Below the pieces are notes generated by a model. That model saw nothing but the letters and a program-made list of their open reading frames with translations, was not told the DNA's origin and searched no databases. A stretch of 64,000 nucleotides of DNA from Rhizobium rhizoryzae (GTDB taxonomy: Bacteria > Pseudomonadota > Alphaproteobacteria > Rhizobiales > Rhizobiaceae), in NCBI RefSeq assembly GCF_011046895.1, contig NZ_CP049250.1, positions 1,834,501 through 1,898,500 of the forward strand, written 5' to 3'. A program made the position numbers and the translations under genes. Below, one piece after another: positions 54,688 through 63,334 of this stretch (positions within the stretch are counted from its first letter, which is position 1; every line of letters begins with the position of its first letter).

Positions 54688-54849
54688 ATCGTCTCTCCGC
54701 ATTGGGCACGTTCATGCTGTGCCGTGCAGATGACATGGATATGATCGCAACCGTCGCAACCTTGCGGTTAAACAAATCCGCACGCCCGGATCACAAGAAA
54801 AGTTTATGAAACAAGCATTTTGCGTGAGCTTTGCGGATTTCGTGAAGGG

Positions 54850-55419
54850 TCAATAACCACAGGCGCGCAATTGCCGCTCATAACGTTCGGCTATGCCTGC
54901 GGAGCGCTGGGCTGCTGCACGAATGGCCGAGGTGAACTGGCCGCGCTCATAGCCTTTGTGTCCCGCGTAATAGGCAAGATAGAGGCGATAGGTATCATTG
55001 AGCGCTATGCCGTTCCGCTTGTTGCTCTTGTTGTGATACCAGCCGACGAAGTGAATGCTATCGCCGAAATTACTGCGGCTTGCGCCCCAGCTGCCGGTTT
55101 CGCGCTTGTAGACCGCCCAAGTGCCATCCAGCGCCTGTGCGTAGCCGTAAGCTGTGGACGGCCTGCTCCACGGAATGAATCCGAGCAGATACGTCCGCTT
55201 CGGCCGTGCATAGGCCCGGAAGCTGGATTCAGTGTAAATCGTGGCCATCAAGACCGGTACAGGCACGCCATATTGGCGGGAAGCATGTCGTGCTTCTCGT
55301 GCCCAGTTGTTGAAGAGCCCGTCGCGCTGCTTGAAGATTGCACACGCATTATCAATCCTGCTTGGCGCTGTTCCGCAGCCAGCAAGAAAGAGAAGGGCGA
55401 TGAAAAACGCATAACGCAT
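54850..55419 (-). CDS. Lytic-transglycosylase-like lipoprotein
   Basis: 189 residues. Lipobox LAGC (Cys15) after MRYAFFIALLF. An SLT-like domain follows: VPVLMATIYTESSFRAYARP has the catalytic Glu, then RPSTAYGYAQALDGTWAVYK and FVGWYHNKSN, YLAYYAGHKGYERG. It probably cuts peptidoglycan from the outer membrane side. Length is short for the family, consistent with a bare SLT domain. No operon partner. Confidence 0.88.
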   Translation of the reverse strand: MRYAFFIALLFLAGCGTAPSRIDNACAIFKQRDGLFNNWAREARHASRQYGVPVPVLMATIYTESSFRAYARPKRTYLLGFIPWSRPSTAYGYAQALDGTWAVYKRETGSWGASRSNFGDSIHFVGWYHNKSNKRNGIALNDTYRLYLAYYAGHKGYERGQFTSAIRAAAQRSAGIAERYERQLRACGY

Positions 55420-55501
55420 CGCTGGTCCTCTCGATCTGACAGAACCATGACAGCTAAGTTTTAACTAAACCTTTACGGATTGCGCCCTCCCGAACTCGTG
55501 T

Positions 55502-56083
55502 TCAGAAGGCTTCCATATGCGCCTTGACGCGGGCCATGAAGGCGGCGCGCGTCTCATCCGTGCAATTGTTCATGTCATAATGGGCGAGATAGGAAACGGG
55601 CGCGCCAGGCTTGATCTGCACCCGCATCACGCGGGTTACGATCTTCTTCGGCGGATTGCCTGCCAGAAAGGCACGCATGGGTGTGGCGCCATAGGTCACA
55701 ACGGCGGAAAGTTTGCGAATGTGCCGCAGCGTCGGGATCAGTTTTCCTTCCTTGAGATCGAAGGAAACACCCGGCAGCCAGACGCGGTCGAAGTAGCCCT
55801 TCAGCATGGCCGGGAAACCGAAGTTCCAGATCGGCGTGCAAATGACGAGGCCCTCCGCCTTCAGAAGGCGTTCCACATAGGTTTCCAACCCCGCCATGTT
55901 CTGCGGATAATCATGATAGATCCGCCGTCCCTCCGCGCTCAGCACGGGATCGAAACCCTCGGCATAGAGATCGCAAGCGTCCACCTCATGGCCTGCATGG
56001 CGAAGGCTGTCGCAGGTCAGGCGAAACAGGGATTTGCCGAAGCTTTCTTCGACAGGGTGGGAATGCAGAACAAGAACGCGCAT
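55502..56083 (-). CDS. NAD(P)H-dependent flavin oxidoreductase (flavodoxin-like quinone reductase)
   Basis: 193 residues. The flavodoxin-like fold of the MdaB/KefF/NQO group: MRVLVLHSHPVEESFGKSL (FMN phosphate loop), AEGLVICTPIWNFGFPAMLKGYFDRVWLPGVSF and VVTYGATPMRAFL. Enzymes of this type reduce quinones by two electrons. Long leader (56084-56204) with two hairpins and an upstream ORF (see the separate entry). GGAG lies 10 nt before the start. Confidence 0.9.
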   Translation of the reverse strand: MRVLVLHSHPVEESFGKSLFRLTCDSLRHAGHEVDACDLYAEGFDPVLSAEGRRIYHDYPQNMAGLETYVERLLKAEGLVICTPIWNFGFPAMLKGYFDRVWLPGVSFDLKEGKLIPTLRHIRKLSAVVTYGATPMRAFLAGNPPKKIVTRVMRVQIKPGAPVSYLAHYDMNNCTDETRAAFMARVKAHMEAF

Positions 56084-56105
56084 GAGTCAAAGCTCCAAAT
56101 CTTGC

Positions 56106-56204
56106 GGCCTCCTGCTGGAGGCCAGATCAAAGACTTCCGCGCCGTTTGTCCCAGCGGTTTCCTGCCTCGCCGCCCAGCCGAGGCAAAGAAACCGCCATAT
56201 TCAT
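56106..56204 (-). promoter_or_regulatory. Structured leader with 25-codon upstream ORF
   Basis: The upstream ORF starts at the ATG 56204 (a second in-frame ATG is at 56198) and stops at 56127-56129. Its codons overlap a strong hairpin, 56154-56195: GCGGTTTC/GAAACCGC and GCCTCG/CGAGGC stems with a 9-nt loop. A second hairpin GGCCTCC-loop-GGAGGCC is at 56106-56123, directly between the uORF stop and the reductase start at 56083. The peptide ends WDKRRGSL. Co-transcription with the reductase is assumed. Confidence 0.5.
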
Positions 56205-56295
56205 GAGCCGGATCTGCTCCGGCCGGGAGTACCTTCGGAATGGTGTTGTGGTGGCGGTGGCTTATCTTTTGTTCCTGAATTCCTTTTGTAAACGA

Positions 56296-56469
56296 CCCCC
56301 TCTGTCCTGCCGGACATCTCCCCCTCAAGGGGGAGATCGATTTGCGGCTCCCGACCGCTCTCCGTCAGGCTGGGCGGGCGCGGCAAAGACAGTTGGCAAG
56401 CTGGACGAGCGATCGCTCCTTGCCAATCTCCCCCCTTGAGGGGGAGATGCCCGGCAGGGCAGAGGGGGG
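56296..56469. repeat. RIME-like palindromic element, copy B
   Basis: Inverted arms at 56296-56339 and 56425-56469 with the same CCCCCTCTG, small hairpin and ATCTCCCCC/GGGGGAGAT parts as copies A and C; the ~85 bp between is unrelated. The whole 56205-56496 gap shows no gene. Confidence 0.85.
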
Positions 56470-56496
56470 TGCTTCTATGACGCGATGCTGAGCGTT

Positions 56497-57912
56497 TTAC
56501 TCCCCCGCTTCGGCAAAGGACTGAAGGCCGGGGAAGAGGTAGTTCTTGCCCGCCTTGAAATCGAAATCCGGGTTCTCCCAGGCAATCATCTTGCCGGGGT
56601 TCAGCAGGCCCTTCGGATCGGTTTCCTTCTTGAAGGCAAGCTGTACCTCGTCCGTCTGCTTCATGCCGCCTTCTTCCAGCGTATAGCGGTGCGGGTTGAA
56701 GATCGGGCAGCCGTGATCCTCATGGATCTTGATGATCTCTTCCAGCCGTTCCTTCGTGGTGTAGCGCACGAGCGGCAGACCGGCGCACTGGATGTTGCCA
56801 TCGAACTTGATGAATTCCAGATGGCCCGGAACTTCATCGCCGAAGATTTCCACCATCTTGCCCACCTTCGCCACGTGATCCGGACTTGGGTACTGGACCT
56901 GAAGATAGGTAAAGCTCGGATCGACCTTCAGGGCGCGCAGCGTCGTGTGGTTCCAGCCAAGCTCATAAGCATGTGGTATGCCCTTCATGCTTTCCACCTT
57001 GTCGGAGCGGAAGAGGATTTCGCCCTTCATACGCTCCGTCAGTGCCGTAAACGCATCGATGGCATGCGGCGCAATCATCACCACGACAATGGACTGGCCG
57101 CGATGACGGATGAACGGCTTGTGGCGTGGGAAGTAGTCATAGGGGATAGGGGCTGCAATCGGCGCGATTTCCTTCAGCAGCAGCCCGTTCTTATGGGCCA
57201 GCGTATCGGCAAAGCGCACTGCATCCATGAAATCATCATAGCCCACCAGCACATCCACCCAGTCATAGGCGGGTGCGAGCGGCATTTCCACCTCGGTGAT
57301 AATGCCATTGGTGCCATAGGCATGGCTGACCTTCTGGAGATCCCAGGCCGTCAGTTCCAGCACACGCGGCTCTGCTTCCATGGTCACGACGCGAAGTCTA
57401 AGGATGTTGCCGAGATCGCGGAGACCGCCCCAGTGGATGGAGCCGACGCCACCGGAACCGCCGGCGATGAAGCCGCCAATCGTCGCCGTCTGTGCAGTCG
57501 AGGGATGGAAACGAAGCTCTTGCCCGGAATGGGCCTTCGTCTGCCGGTCGAGTTCGGCGATGATGATGCCGGGTTCGCAGATCACGCGGCCGGGGTGAAT
57601 TTCCTTCACCTTGTTCATGTTGATGAGGTTGAGCACGATGCCGCCGGACAGCGGCATGGCCTGACCATAATTGCCGGTTCCTGCACCGCGTGGCGTTACC
57701 GGTACGCCATGGGCAAAGGCTACTTTCAGCGTGCGGATAACCTCTTCTTCCGTGGTGGGGGAAACCACCAGATCACCCGTCACGCTGTCCAGCTCTTCTT
57801 TCAGGATTGGAGAGTACCAGTAGAAATCGCGGCTTTTCTGGCGCACCAGAGCCGGATTATCTTCTACCGCGATGCCTTCCAGTTCCTGTTTGATCTTTGC
57901 GTAATCGGCCAT
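56497..57912 (-). CDS. FAD-binding oxidoreductase (GlcD/DLD-type)
   Basis: 471 residues from the ATG at 57912; a GTG at 57921 overlapping the deaminase stop (GTGA) is an alternative. FAD-binding PCMH domain: LVVSPTTEEEVIRTLKVAFAHGVPVTPRGAGTGNYGQ, then GRVICEPGIIIAELD and ATIGGFIAGGSGGVGSIHWGG. The FAD-linked C-terminal domain ends with GLLNPGKMIAW. Members oxidise alpha-hydroxy acids to keto acids. As the last gene of an importer-deaminase operon it probably oxidises a downstream product; the substrate is unknown. Confidence 0.88.
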   Translation of the reverse strand: MADYAKIKQELEGIAVEDNPALVRQKSRDFYWYSPILKEELDSVTGDLVVSPTTEEEVIRTLKVAFAHGVPVTPRGAGTGNYGQAMPLSGGIVLNLINMNKVKEIHPGRVICEPGIIIAELDRQTKAHSGQELRFHPSTAQTATIGGFIAGGSGGVGSIHWGGLRDLGNILRLRVVTMEAEPRVLELTAWDLQKVSHAYGTNGIITEVEMPLAPAYDWVDVLVGYDDFMDAVRFADTLAHKNGLLLKEIAPIAAPIPYDYFPRHKPFIRHRGQSIVVVMIAPHAIDAFTALTERMKGEILFRSDKVESMKGIPHAYELGWNHTTLRALKVDPSFTYLQVQYPSPDHVAKVGKMVEIFGDEVPGHLEFIKFDGNIQCAGLPLVRYTTKERLEEIIKIHEDHGCPIFNPHRYTLEEGGMKQTDEVQLAFKKETDPKGLLNPGKMIAWENPDFDFKAGKNYLFPGLQSFAEAGE

Positions 57913-57917
57913 GGCGC

Positions 57918-59225
57918 TCACTTCATCAGGATTGGGTCAAGGTCACGATAATCCGGCAGGCGGCGGTCGATGCCCATGCCATTCCGCATTACGATGCGGT
58001 CCGCCTGCGGACGGGAAAGAAACTCGCTCCAGCGACGGGCGCTGAACAGAATGAGGTCTGCCGGTCCACCCGGCTTGATGCGGCCAATGTCAGGTCTTCC
58101 GAGAATGTCGGCCGGGGTGGTGGTTACCACGCGCGCTGCCGTATCCAGCGGATGGTCGAGGTGGAGAATGCGTACGGATTCGCGGAACACTTCCACGCCA
58201 TCCAGATCGCCATAGGCGTAGAAGGGGTCACGGGTGTTGTCGGAGGCCACGGCAGTCTTCACGCCCGCTGCTGCCAGTTCGTGAAACAGCGTTACGCCCC
58301 GCCAGCGCGGCGTTCTGCCTGCATGGCGATCCTGCAGATACATGTTGCACATGGGCAGCGAGACAACCGAAAGTCCGGCCTTGGCCACGAGATCTATCGT
58401 TTGCTTGGCGAGATCATCATCCTGTCGTGCCAGCGAGCAGCAATGGCCGACGGTGACCGCACCGTCGAAGCCGGTTTTCAGCTTTGTTTCGGCAATGGTC
58501 TTCAGCGTCAGGACCTGCTTGTCTTCCGTCTCGTCCACATGGAGATCAATGTCTAGACCGTTGTCGGCAGCTGCGCGAAACAGCGTTTCCAGGATCTTTT
58601 CGAAATCCGGCAGAATGCGTGTCGCACCGCCCAAGAGACCGCCGTGGCGCTTGGTGACCGCAACGATATCGCCGAAAACGGTTTCATCGAGGACTGATTC
58701 CAGGGGCAACAGGGCCACGGCTTGCAGGGCGATCCTGTCCTTCCAGTCGTGCTTCAGCTCCGAAAAAACCTCGAAGGAAATGCCGTGCTGCGGCGGAATG
58801 CTGTCCAGATGCGTGCGGATCAGCTTCGTGCCGTGGGCATAGGCCGTCTTCAGTGAGAACTCCATGCGCGCGCGCACGTCATCAGCTGACCAGTTGGCAG
58901 CGCGATCTGCGCCGACATTTTCCAACGCGCCCATGAAAGAGCCATCCGGGTTGCGCCGACGCTCCCAGATATGGCCCTTGTCCAGATGCGTGTGCATATC
59001 CACCAGGCAGGGCCAGACCATGCCGTCGCGCATGTCGAGGCTGGGCAGGGCAGCGGGCGCTGTGCCGGGGGAAAGCACGCTTTCCACCTTGCCATCGCCG
59101 ATCACCAGGTCGGCAGTCACAAGCCCTTCTTTTGCGGGGCCAGAAAAGCCTTCCACCGTCACGGCGGGCAGGGTGGCGTTGGCCAGCACGAAATGGGGGG
59201 CGTCGGGCAGTTCGCAAAAGCTCAT
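57918..59225 (-). CDS. Cytosine-deaminase-like amidohydrolase
   Basis: 435 residues. Metal motif MHTHLDKGH (His78, His80, Asp82), then ADNGLDIDLHVDETED, VGHCCSLA and ASDNTRDPFYAYGDLDG, in the order of the CodA family. The enzyme family deaminates cytosine or isoguanine, and some members also act on creatinine. The start ATG overlaps the permease stop at 59225, and it overlaps or abuts the FAD gene, so it is tightly coupled with the importer. The imported compound may therefore be a pyrimidine- or creatinine-like amine, but this is inference. Confidence 0.9.
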   Translation of the reverse strand: MSFCELPDAPHFVLANATLPAVTVEGFSGPAKEGLVTADLVIGDGKVESVLSPGTAPAALPSLDMRDGMVWPCLVDMHTHLDKGHIWERRRNPDGSFMGALENVGADRAANWSADDVRARMEFSLKTAYAHGTKLIRTHLDSIPPQHGISFEVFSELKHDWKDRIALQAVALLPLESVLDETVFGDIVAVTKRHGGLLGGATRILPDFEKILETLFRAAADNGLDIDLHVDETEDKQVLTLKTIAETKLKTGFDGAVTVGHCCSLARQDDDLAKQTIDLVAKAGLSVVSLPMCNMYLQDRHAGRTPRWRGVTLFHELAAAGVKTAVASDNTRDPFYAYGDLDGVEVFRESVRILHLDHPLDTAARVVTTTPADILGRPDIGRIKPGGPADLILFSARRWSEFLSRPQADRIVMRNGMGIDRRLPDYRDLDPILMK

Positions 59226-60043
59226 CAGTTTTCTCTTTTCAGGCTGCTTTCATGCCAGCGGTGAAGACTGAGCCAGGCGATGAAAGAGGTGATACCGAAG
59301 ATCACAACGCCAAGGACGGACAAGAGGATCAGTGCCGCGAACAGGCGTGGAATGTTCAGTCGATACTGCGCTTCCAGAAGACGGAAAGCGAGGCCAGAAC
59401 CGGCACCGGCGGAACCGGCTGCAAACTCCGCCACCACCGCGGCAATCAGCGACAGGCCGCCACCAATGCGTAGGCCGGTCATGAAGTAAGGAAGCGATGC
59501 CGGGAGCTTCAGATAGATCAGCGTCTGCCAGCGAGAGGCGCCATAGAGATCGAACAGGTTCAGGAGGTTGTGATCGACGCTCTTCAACCCCTGCACCATG
59601 TTGGAGAGAATGGGGAAGAAGGCGACGAGAAAGGCGCAGACAAGCAGCGCCACCTGTGTCGTCGGCGCATAGATCAGGATCAGCGGCGCGATGGCGACGA
59701 TCGGCGTGACCTGAAGGATGACGGCAATGGGATAGAAGGCCGTCTCGATCCATTTCGACTGGATGAGGAAGACGGCGATACCCACCCCGCCGATCAGCGC
59801 CAGCGCGAGCGCCGCCAGCGTAATCTGCGTCGTGACCCAGAGCGCCGGGGCGAGCGTGCCCCAGTCTTTCACCATTGCCCCGGCCACGGCGCCCGGGCTT
59901 GGCAGAATATATTGCGGCACGCCGGAGAGCGTCACCGTCAGGTGCCAGATGAGGATCAAGGCCACAACCACGCCGACGGGGATCAAGACGCGCAGGACCG
60001 TTTCGCGGTGCTGGCGGGCGAGGGAGGGTGACGCGGCATTCAT
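59225..60043 (-). CDS. ABC transporter permease (SsuC/TauC-like)
   Basis: 272 residues from the ATG at 60043, which overlaps the ATPase stop (ATGA); the longer frame from 60289 is an overlap artefact. Six helices (VLIPVGVVVALILIWHLTV at the start) and the coupling loop LFDLYGASRWQTLIYLKLPASLPYFMTGLRIGGG near 165-200. It belongs to the nitrate/taurine/NMT1-type importers. Confidence 0.92.
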   Translation of the reverse strand: MNAASPSLARQHRETVLRVLIPVGVVVALILIWHLTVTLSGVPQYILPSPGAVAGAMVKDWGTLAPALWVTTQITLAALALALIGGVGIAVFLIQSKWIETAFYPIAVILQVTPIVAIAPLILIYAPTTQVALLVCAFLVAFFPILSNMVQGLKSVDHNLLNLFDLYGASRWQTLIYLKLPASLPYFMTGLRIGGGLSLIAAVVAEFAAGSAGAGSGLAFRLLEAQYRLNIPRLFAALILLSVLGVVIFGITSFIAWLSLHRWHESSLKREN

Positions 60044-60879
60044 CAGTGCATCTCCATGGCGGCACCGGGCCCCATCGCTTCGAGAAGAGAGGCCGAGACT
60101 TTCTCGCAGGCGGCGCGATATTCTTCCGATGTGCGGTAGAGCGGCCCGCGCTCGAGGCTGGTTTCCAGCGGGAAATCCGCATGCACGCGCCCCGGACGCG
60201 CCTTCATCACCACGATGCGATTGGAAAGATAGGCGCTTTCGAACACGGAGTGGGTGACGAAGATGACGGTGATGCCGGTTTCCCGCCACAGGCGCAGCAC
60301 ATCATCGTTCAGCTTCTGGCGCGTAATCTCGTCGAGTGCCGCGAAGGGTTCGTCCATCAGCAGCAGCTTCGGCTTGGTCACGAGCGCGCGGGCGATGGAA
60401 ACGCGCATCTTCATGCCGCCGGACAGCTCCCGCGGATAGGCCTTGGCGAAATCCTTGAGGCCCACGGTTTCCAGCGCTGCCATGATTTCATCGCTCGCCT
60501 GAGCTTTGGAAACGCCTCGCAATCTCAAGGGAAGGTAGACATTGCCGAACACCGTCTGCCAGGGCATCAGCGTCGGTTCCTGAAACACGAATGAGATGTC
60601 GCCTTCCGGCAGGCCCTTGGCGTTGATGCGGGAACTTGGCCAGTCGATGCTGCCGGTCGTCACGTCACCCAGACCGGATATGATGCGTAGCGCCGTGGAT
60701 TTGCCGCAGCCGGAGGGGCCGAGCAGGCTGACGAACTCACCGCCAGCGACGGTCAGCGACATATCCGACAGCGCAAGCGTGCCGCTGGAGAAGCTTTTCG
60801 AGACATTCGTCATCACCACGAGCGGGCGCTTGTGCGGAGTGCTGGGTGGCGAGGCTTCAGGCGATTGCAAATCTGTCAT
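60043..60879 (-). CDS. ABC transporter ATP-binding protein (SsuB/TauB-like)
   Basis: 278 residues. Walker A LLGPSGCGKSTAL, signature RELSGGMKMRVSIARAL, Walker B KLLLMDEPFAALDE, switch VTHSVFESAYLS. The tail (residues ~220-278) is typical of the Tau/Ssu class. It is separated from its substrate-binding gene by the third RIME-like element, so the operon may be partly interrupted. Confidence 0.93.
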   Translation of the reverse strand: MTDLQSPEASPPSTPHKRPLVVMTNVSKSFSSGTLALSDMSLTVAGGEFVSLLGPSGCGKSTALRIISGLGDVTTGSIDWPSSRINAKGLPEGDISFVFQEPTLMPWQTVFGNVYLPLRLRGVSKAQASDEIMAALETVGLKDFAKAYPRELSGGMKMRVSIARALVTKPKLLLMDEPFAALDEITRQKLNDDVLRLWRETGITVIFVTHSVFESAYLSNRIVVMKARPGRVHADFPLETSLERGPLYRTSEEYRAACEKVSASLLEAMGPGAAMEMH

Positions 60880-60941
60880 TCCGTCACGCGATCAGGAGGT
60901 CGGTTTTTCGGTATTCTTGCAGACGACAAACGGGTGTAGTC

Positions 60942-61154
60942 ACCCCCCCCTCTGTCCTGCCGGACATCTCCCCCTCAAGGGGGGAGATCGATGTTTGGCT
61001 CCTGCTCTCTTCCTACCAAAACCCTTGTCTTCGCAGGATGCTATTTCCCAGTCTATCGCTTCGTTCAGGATGCTCGCGATGATGGGTGGCGAAGAGGGTG
61101 CCATTTGCAAATCTCCCCCCTTGAGAGGGAGATGTCCGGCAGGACAGAGGGGGG
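60942..61154. repeat. RIME-like palindromic element, copy C
   Basis: Inverted arms at 60942-60990 and 61110-61154, same motifs as copies A and B. It occupies the 293-bp gap between the ATPase and substrate-binding genes; no gene is seen there. Confidence 0.85.
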
Positions 61155-61172
61155 TAACATGTGCCAGCGAAT

Positions 61173-62189
61173 TTATTTCTTCAGCGCCATGCCAACGCCC
61201 TTGCAGACGAACTTGGTGGTGTAGGCCTTCTTGTAATCCAGATCCTTCGGCAGCGCGTTGATCTGCACCATCTCATCGAAGAACTGCTTGTAGCGCGCAT
61301 CCGTCATGCAGCCGATGCCTTTGGTCAGAGCCTCGCCGGATTCCAGAATGCCGTATTCCTTCATCTTCTTGATGGAATAGGCGATCTGGCCATCCGTCAT
61401 TTCCGGATTGTCCTTCTTGATCAGTTCGTTGGCCTTCTTGTTGTCGCCGTAGATATAGTTGTACCAGCCTTCGATGGAGGCATCGACGAAGCGCTGCACC
61501 ACATCCGGCTTCTTGTCGATCATGCCTTGAGTGGTGGTGATCATGGTGGAGTAGGGGCTGTAACCCGCGTCAGCCAGCAGAAACACCTTCGGTGCCCAAC
61601 CGGCCTGTTTCTCGATCTCGTAGGGTTCCGAGGTCAGATAGCCCTGCTGGGCAGACTTCTTGTCTGCAATGAACGGCGCCGGGTTGAAGGTATAGGGCTT
61701 GTACTGCTCTTCCTTGAAGCCCTTGAAGTTCTTCTTCATCCATTCGAAATAGGTGACGTAGCCGTCCTTGCCCATGAAGATGGTATCGAGCTTGGCCAGA
61801 TCCTCGAACTTCTCCACGCCAGCATTGGGATGCGCCAGCAGAACCTGCGGGTCCTTCTGGAAGATCGAGGCGACCGAAATCATCGGAATGCCTTCCTTGA
61901 CGGCATCCATGTCGCCCAGCGGGCCGCCCATGTAGAAATCCACCTTGCCCGCAATCAGCAGCGAGCGGTTGGCAGCATTCGGACCGCCCTGGATGATCTT
62001 CACCTTCAGGCCGTGCTTCTCGTAGGTGCCATCGGCTACGGCCTGATAGAAACCGCCGTGTTCTGCCTGCGCCAGCCAGTTGGTGCCATAGGAAACCTCA
62101 TCGAGGGCAAGCGCGGGGCCGGTGCCCGCCAGCATCAATCCCATGGCCAGTGCGGCAAGCCCGGTTTTCGACATCATGTGCTGATCCAT
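61173..62189 (-). CDS. ABC transporter substrate-binding protein (NMT1/THI5-like)
   Basis: 338 residues from the ATG at 62189 (AAGGGAACAG upstream); the longer frame to 62330 lacks a site and crosses the promoter. Sec signal to PALA. Mature protein: VSYGTNWLAQAEHGGFYQAVADG, ANRSLLIAGKVDFYMGG, DTIFMGKDGYVTYFEW, DKKSAQQGYLTSEPYEIEKQ, typical of NMT1/THI5 family binding proteins for pyrimidine precursors and related amines. It starts the operon; a divergent LysR gene lies upstream. Confidence 0.92.
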   Translation of the reverse strand: MDQHMMSKTGLAALAMGLMLAGTGPALALDEVSYGTNWLAQAEHGGFYQAVADGTYEKHGLKVKIIQGGPNAANRSLLIAGKVDFYMGGPLGDMDAVKEGIPMISVASIFQKDPQVLLAHPNAGVEKFEDLAKLDTIFMGKDGYVTYFEWMKKNFKGFKEEQYKPYTFNPAPFIADKKSAQQGYLTSEPYEIEKQAGWAPKVFLLADAGYSPYSTMITTTQGMIDKKPDVVQRFVDASIEGWYNYIYGDNKKANELIKKDNPEMTDGQIAYSIKKMKEYGILESGEALTKGIGCMTDARYKQFFDEMVQINALPKDLDYKKAYTTKFVCKGVGMALKK

Positions 62190-62263
62190 CCGTCTGTTCC
62201 CTTTTTTGGTGAGGTAAGCCGTCAACGACTTCCTTTTCTGCATTTCAGCCATTGCAATTGCGC

Positions 62264-62279
62264 TTTGAAAAGCATCAAA
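62264..62279. promoter_or_regulatory. Candidate LysR box
   Basis: TTTGA-N6-TCAAA (62264-62279) is a perfect inverted repeat that contains the T-N11-A core of LysR-type sites, between the divergent substrate-binding and LysR genes. Confidence 0.45.
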
Positions 62280-62371
62280 ATTCGCTCGGATTGATGCCTT
62301 TCCGGCATCGCTCGCCAAATGTTTGCCCAAGGGCCACGCAGTGATGAAAGCTTAAGCAGCAGGTTGACCCC

Positions 62372-63334
62372 ATGTTACATTCGCGCAAGCTTCAATATAT
62401 TGACGAAATTGCCCGTTGTGGCTCCATTCGGAAGGCGGCGGCGCATCTGAATGTCGCCTCTTCTGCCATCAATCGTCAGATCCTGGCACTGGAAGAAGAG
62501 TTGGGCGTGCCGATTTTCGAACGCCTGCCGCGCGGCCTCAAACTCACGGCTGCCGGTGAATTGTGCATCGAACATATTCGCGATGTGTTGAAGGCCTATG
62601 ACAAGCTGGAAACGCGCGTGCGCGGTTTGAAGATGCCGCAGGCGGGGCGGGTGTCACTCATCTCCACTGTCGGGCTGGCGGCGGGGCCGCTTCCGGAGAT
62701 CGTCGCCAAATTCGTGGAAAGCCATCCGCGGGTGCGCATCCAGCTGGCGATTGACGGTGCGACGACGACGGCCAATCCTGTTCTTGCCGGTGAGGTGGAT
62801 ATCGGCATCGGCTTCAATATTCCGGCGATACCAGGCCTCAGAACGATTGCGACTTTCGACATACCCATCGGGGTCGTGCTACCGCCGGATCATCGGCTGG
62901 CGAAGGAGGCGGGACCGATCGACCTCGTCAAAGTGGTGCAGGAACCGCTCGTGCTGGCCCAGCCGGGAATGAGCCTGCGCAACATGATCAACCTCATTCT
63001 GGCACCATTGCCGGTTCCGGTGGAGCCTGTCGTAGAATCAGCAGGGCCTGAGACGCTGCGCTATCTGGTGAAAAAGGGCGTGGGGCTGACATTCCTCAAC
63101 CCGCTCGATGTGATTGGCGAATGCCAGCGCGGCGAGCTTGTGTTTCGTCCGCTGACGGAAAGCTATCGCCGTCACCAGCCGATGAAGCTGTTTGCCCGTT
63201 CGCGCGCCACGCTGGATACGGCAACCAGCCTGTTCATCGAGTTTCTGCTGGCCGAGCTGACGCAGATCGTTGCGGAACTGGAGGCAAAGGGCCATGTGCC
63301 GAAGCAGGGCAGTGCTGTTTCGCAGCGGGATTGA
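62372..63334 (+). CDS. LysR-family transcriptional regulator
   Basis: 320 residues. Winged HTH at 1-60 (LQYIDEIARCGSIRKAAAHLNVASSAINRQILALEEELG). Substrate domain: VSLISTVGLAAGPLPEIVAKFVESHP, then a type-2 periplasmic-like fold to ~300. It is divergent from the NMT1-type importer and likely controls it. Its stop codon touches the creatininase-family stop with no spacer (TGATCA). Confidence 0.93.
   Translation: MLHSRKLQYIDEIARCGSIRKAAAHLNVASSAINRQILALEEELGVPIFERLPRGLKLTAAGELCIEHIRDVLKAYDKLETRVRGLKMPQAGRVSLISTVGLAAGPLPEIVAKFVESHPRVRIQLAIDGATTTANPVLAGEVDIGIGFNIPAIPGLRTIATFDIPIGVVLPPDHRLAKEAGPIDLVKVVQEPLVLAQPGMSLRNMINLILAPLPVPVEPVVESAGPETLRYLVKKGVGLTFLNPLDVIGECQRGELVFRPLTESYRRHQPMKLFARSRATLDTATSLFIEFLLAELTQIVAELEAKGHVPKQGSAVSQRD

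Noticed and set aside
56485-57951. 488-residue plus-strand frame opposite the FAD oxidoreductase
   Set aside because: Mirror of a well-conserved gene; composition has many His/Arg typical of antisense frames.
61161-62294. 377-residue plus-strand frame opposite the NMT1-type binding protein
   Set aside because: Antisense shadow without a domain; the minus gene has a signal peptide and family motifs.
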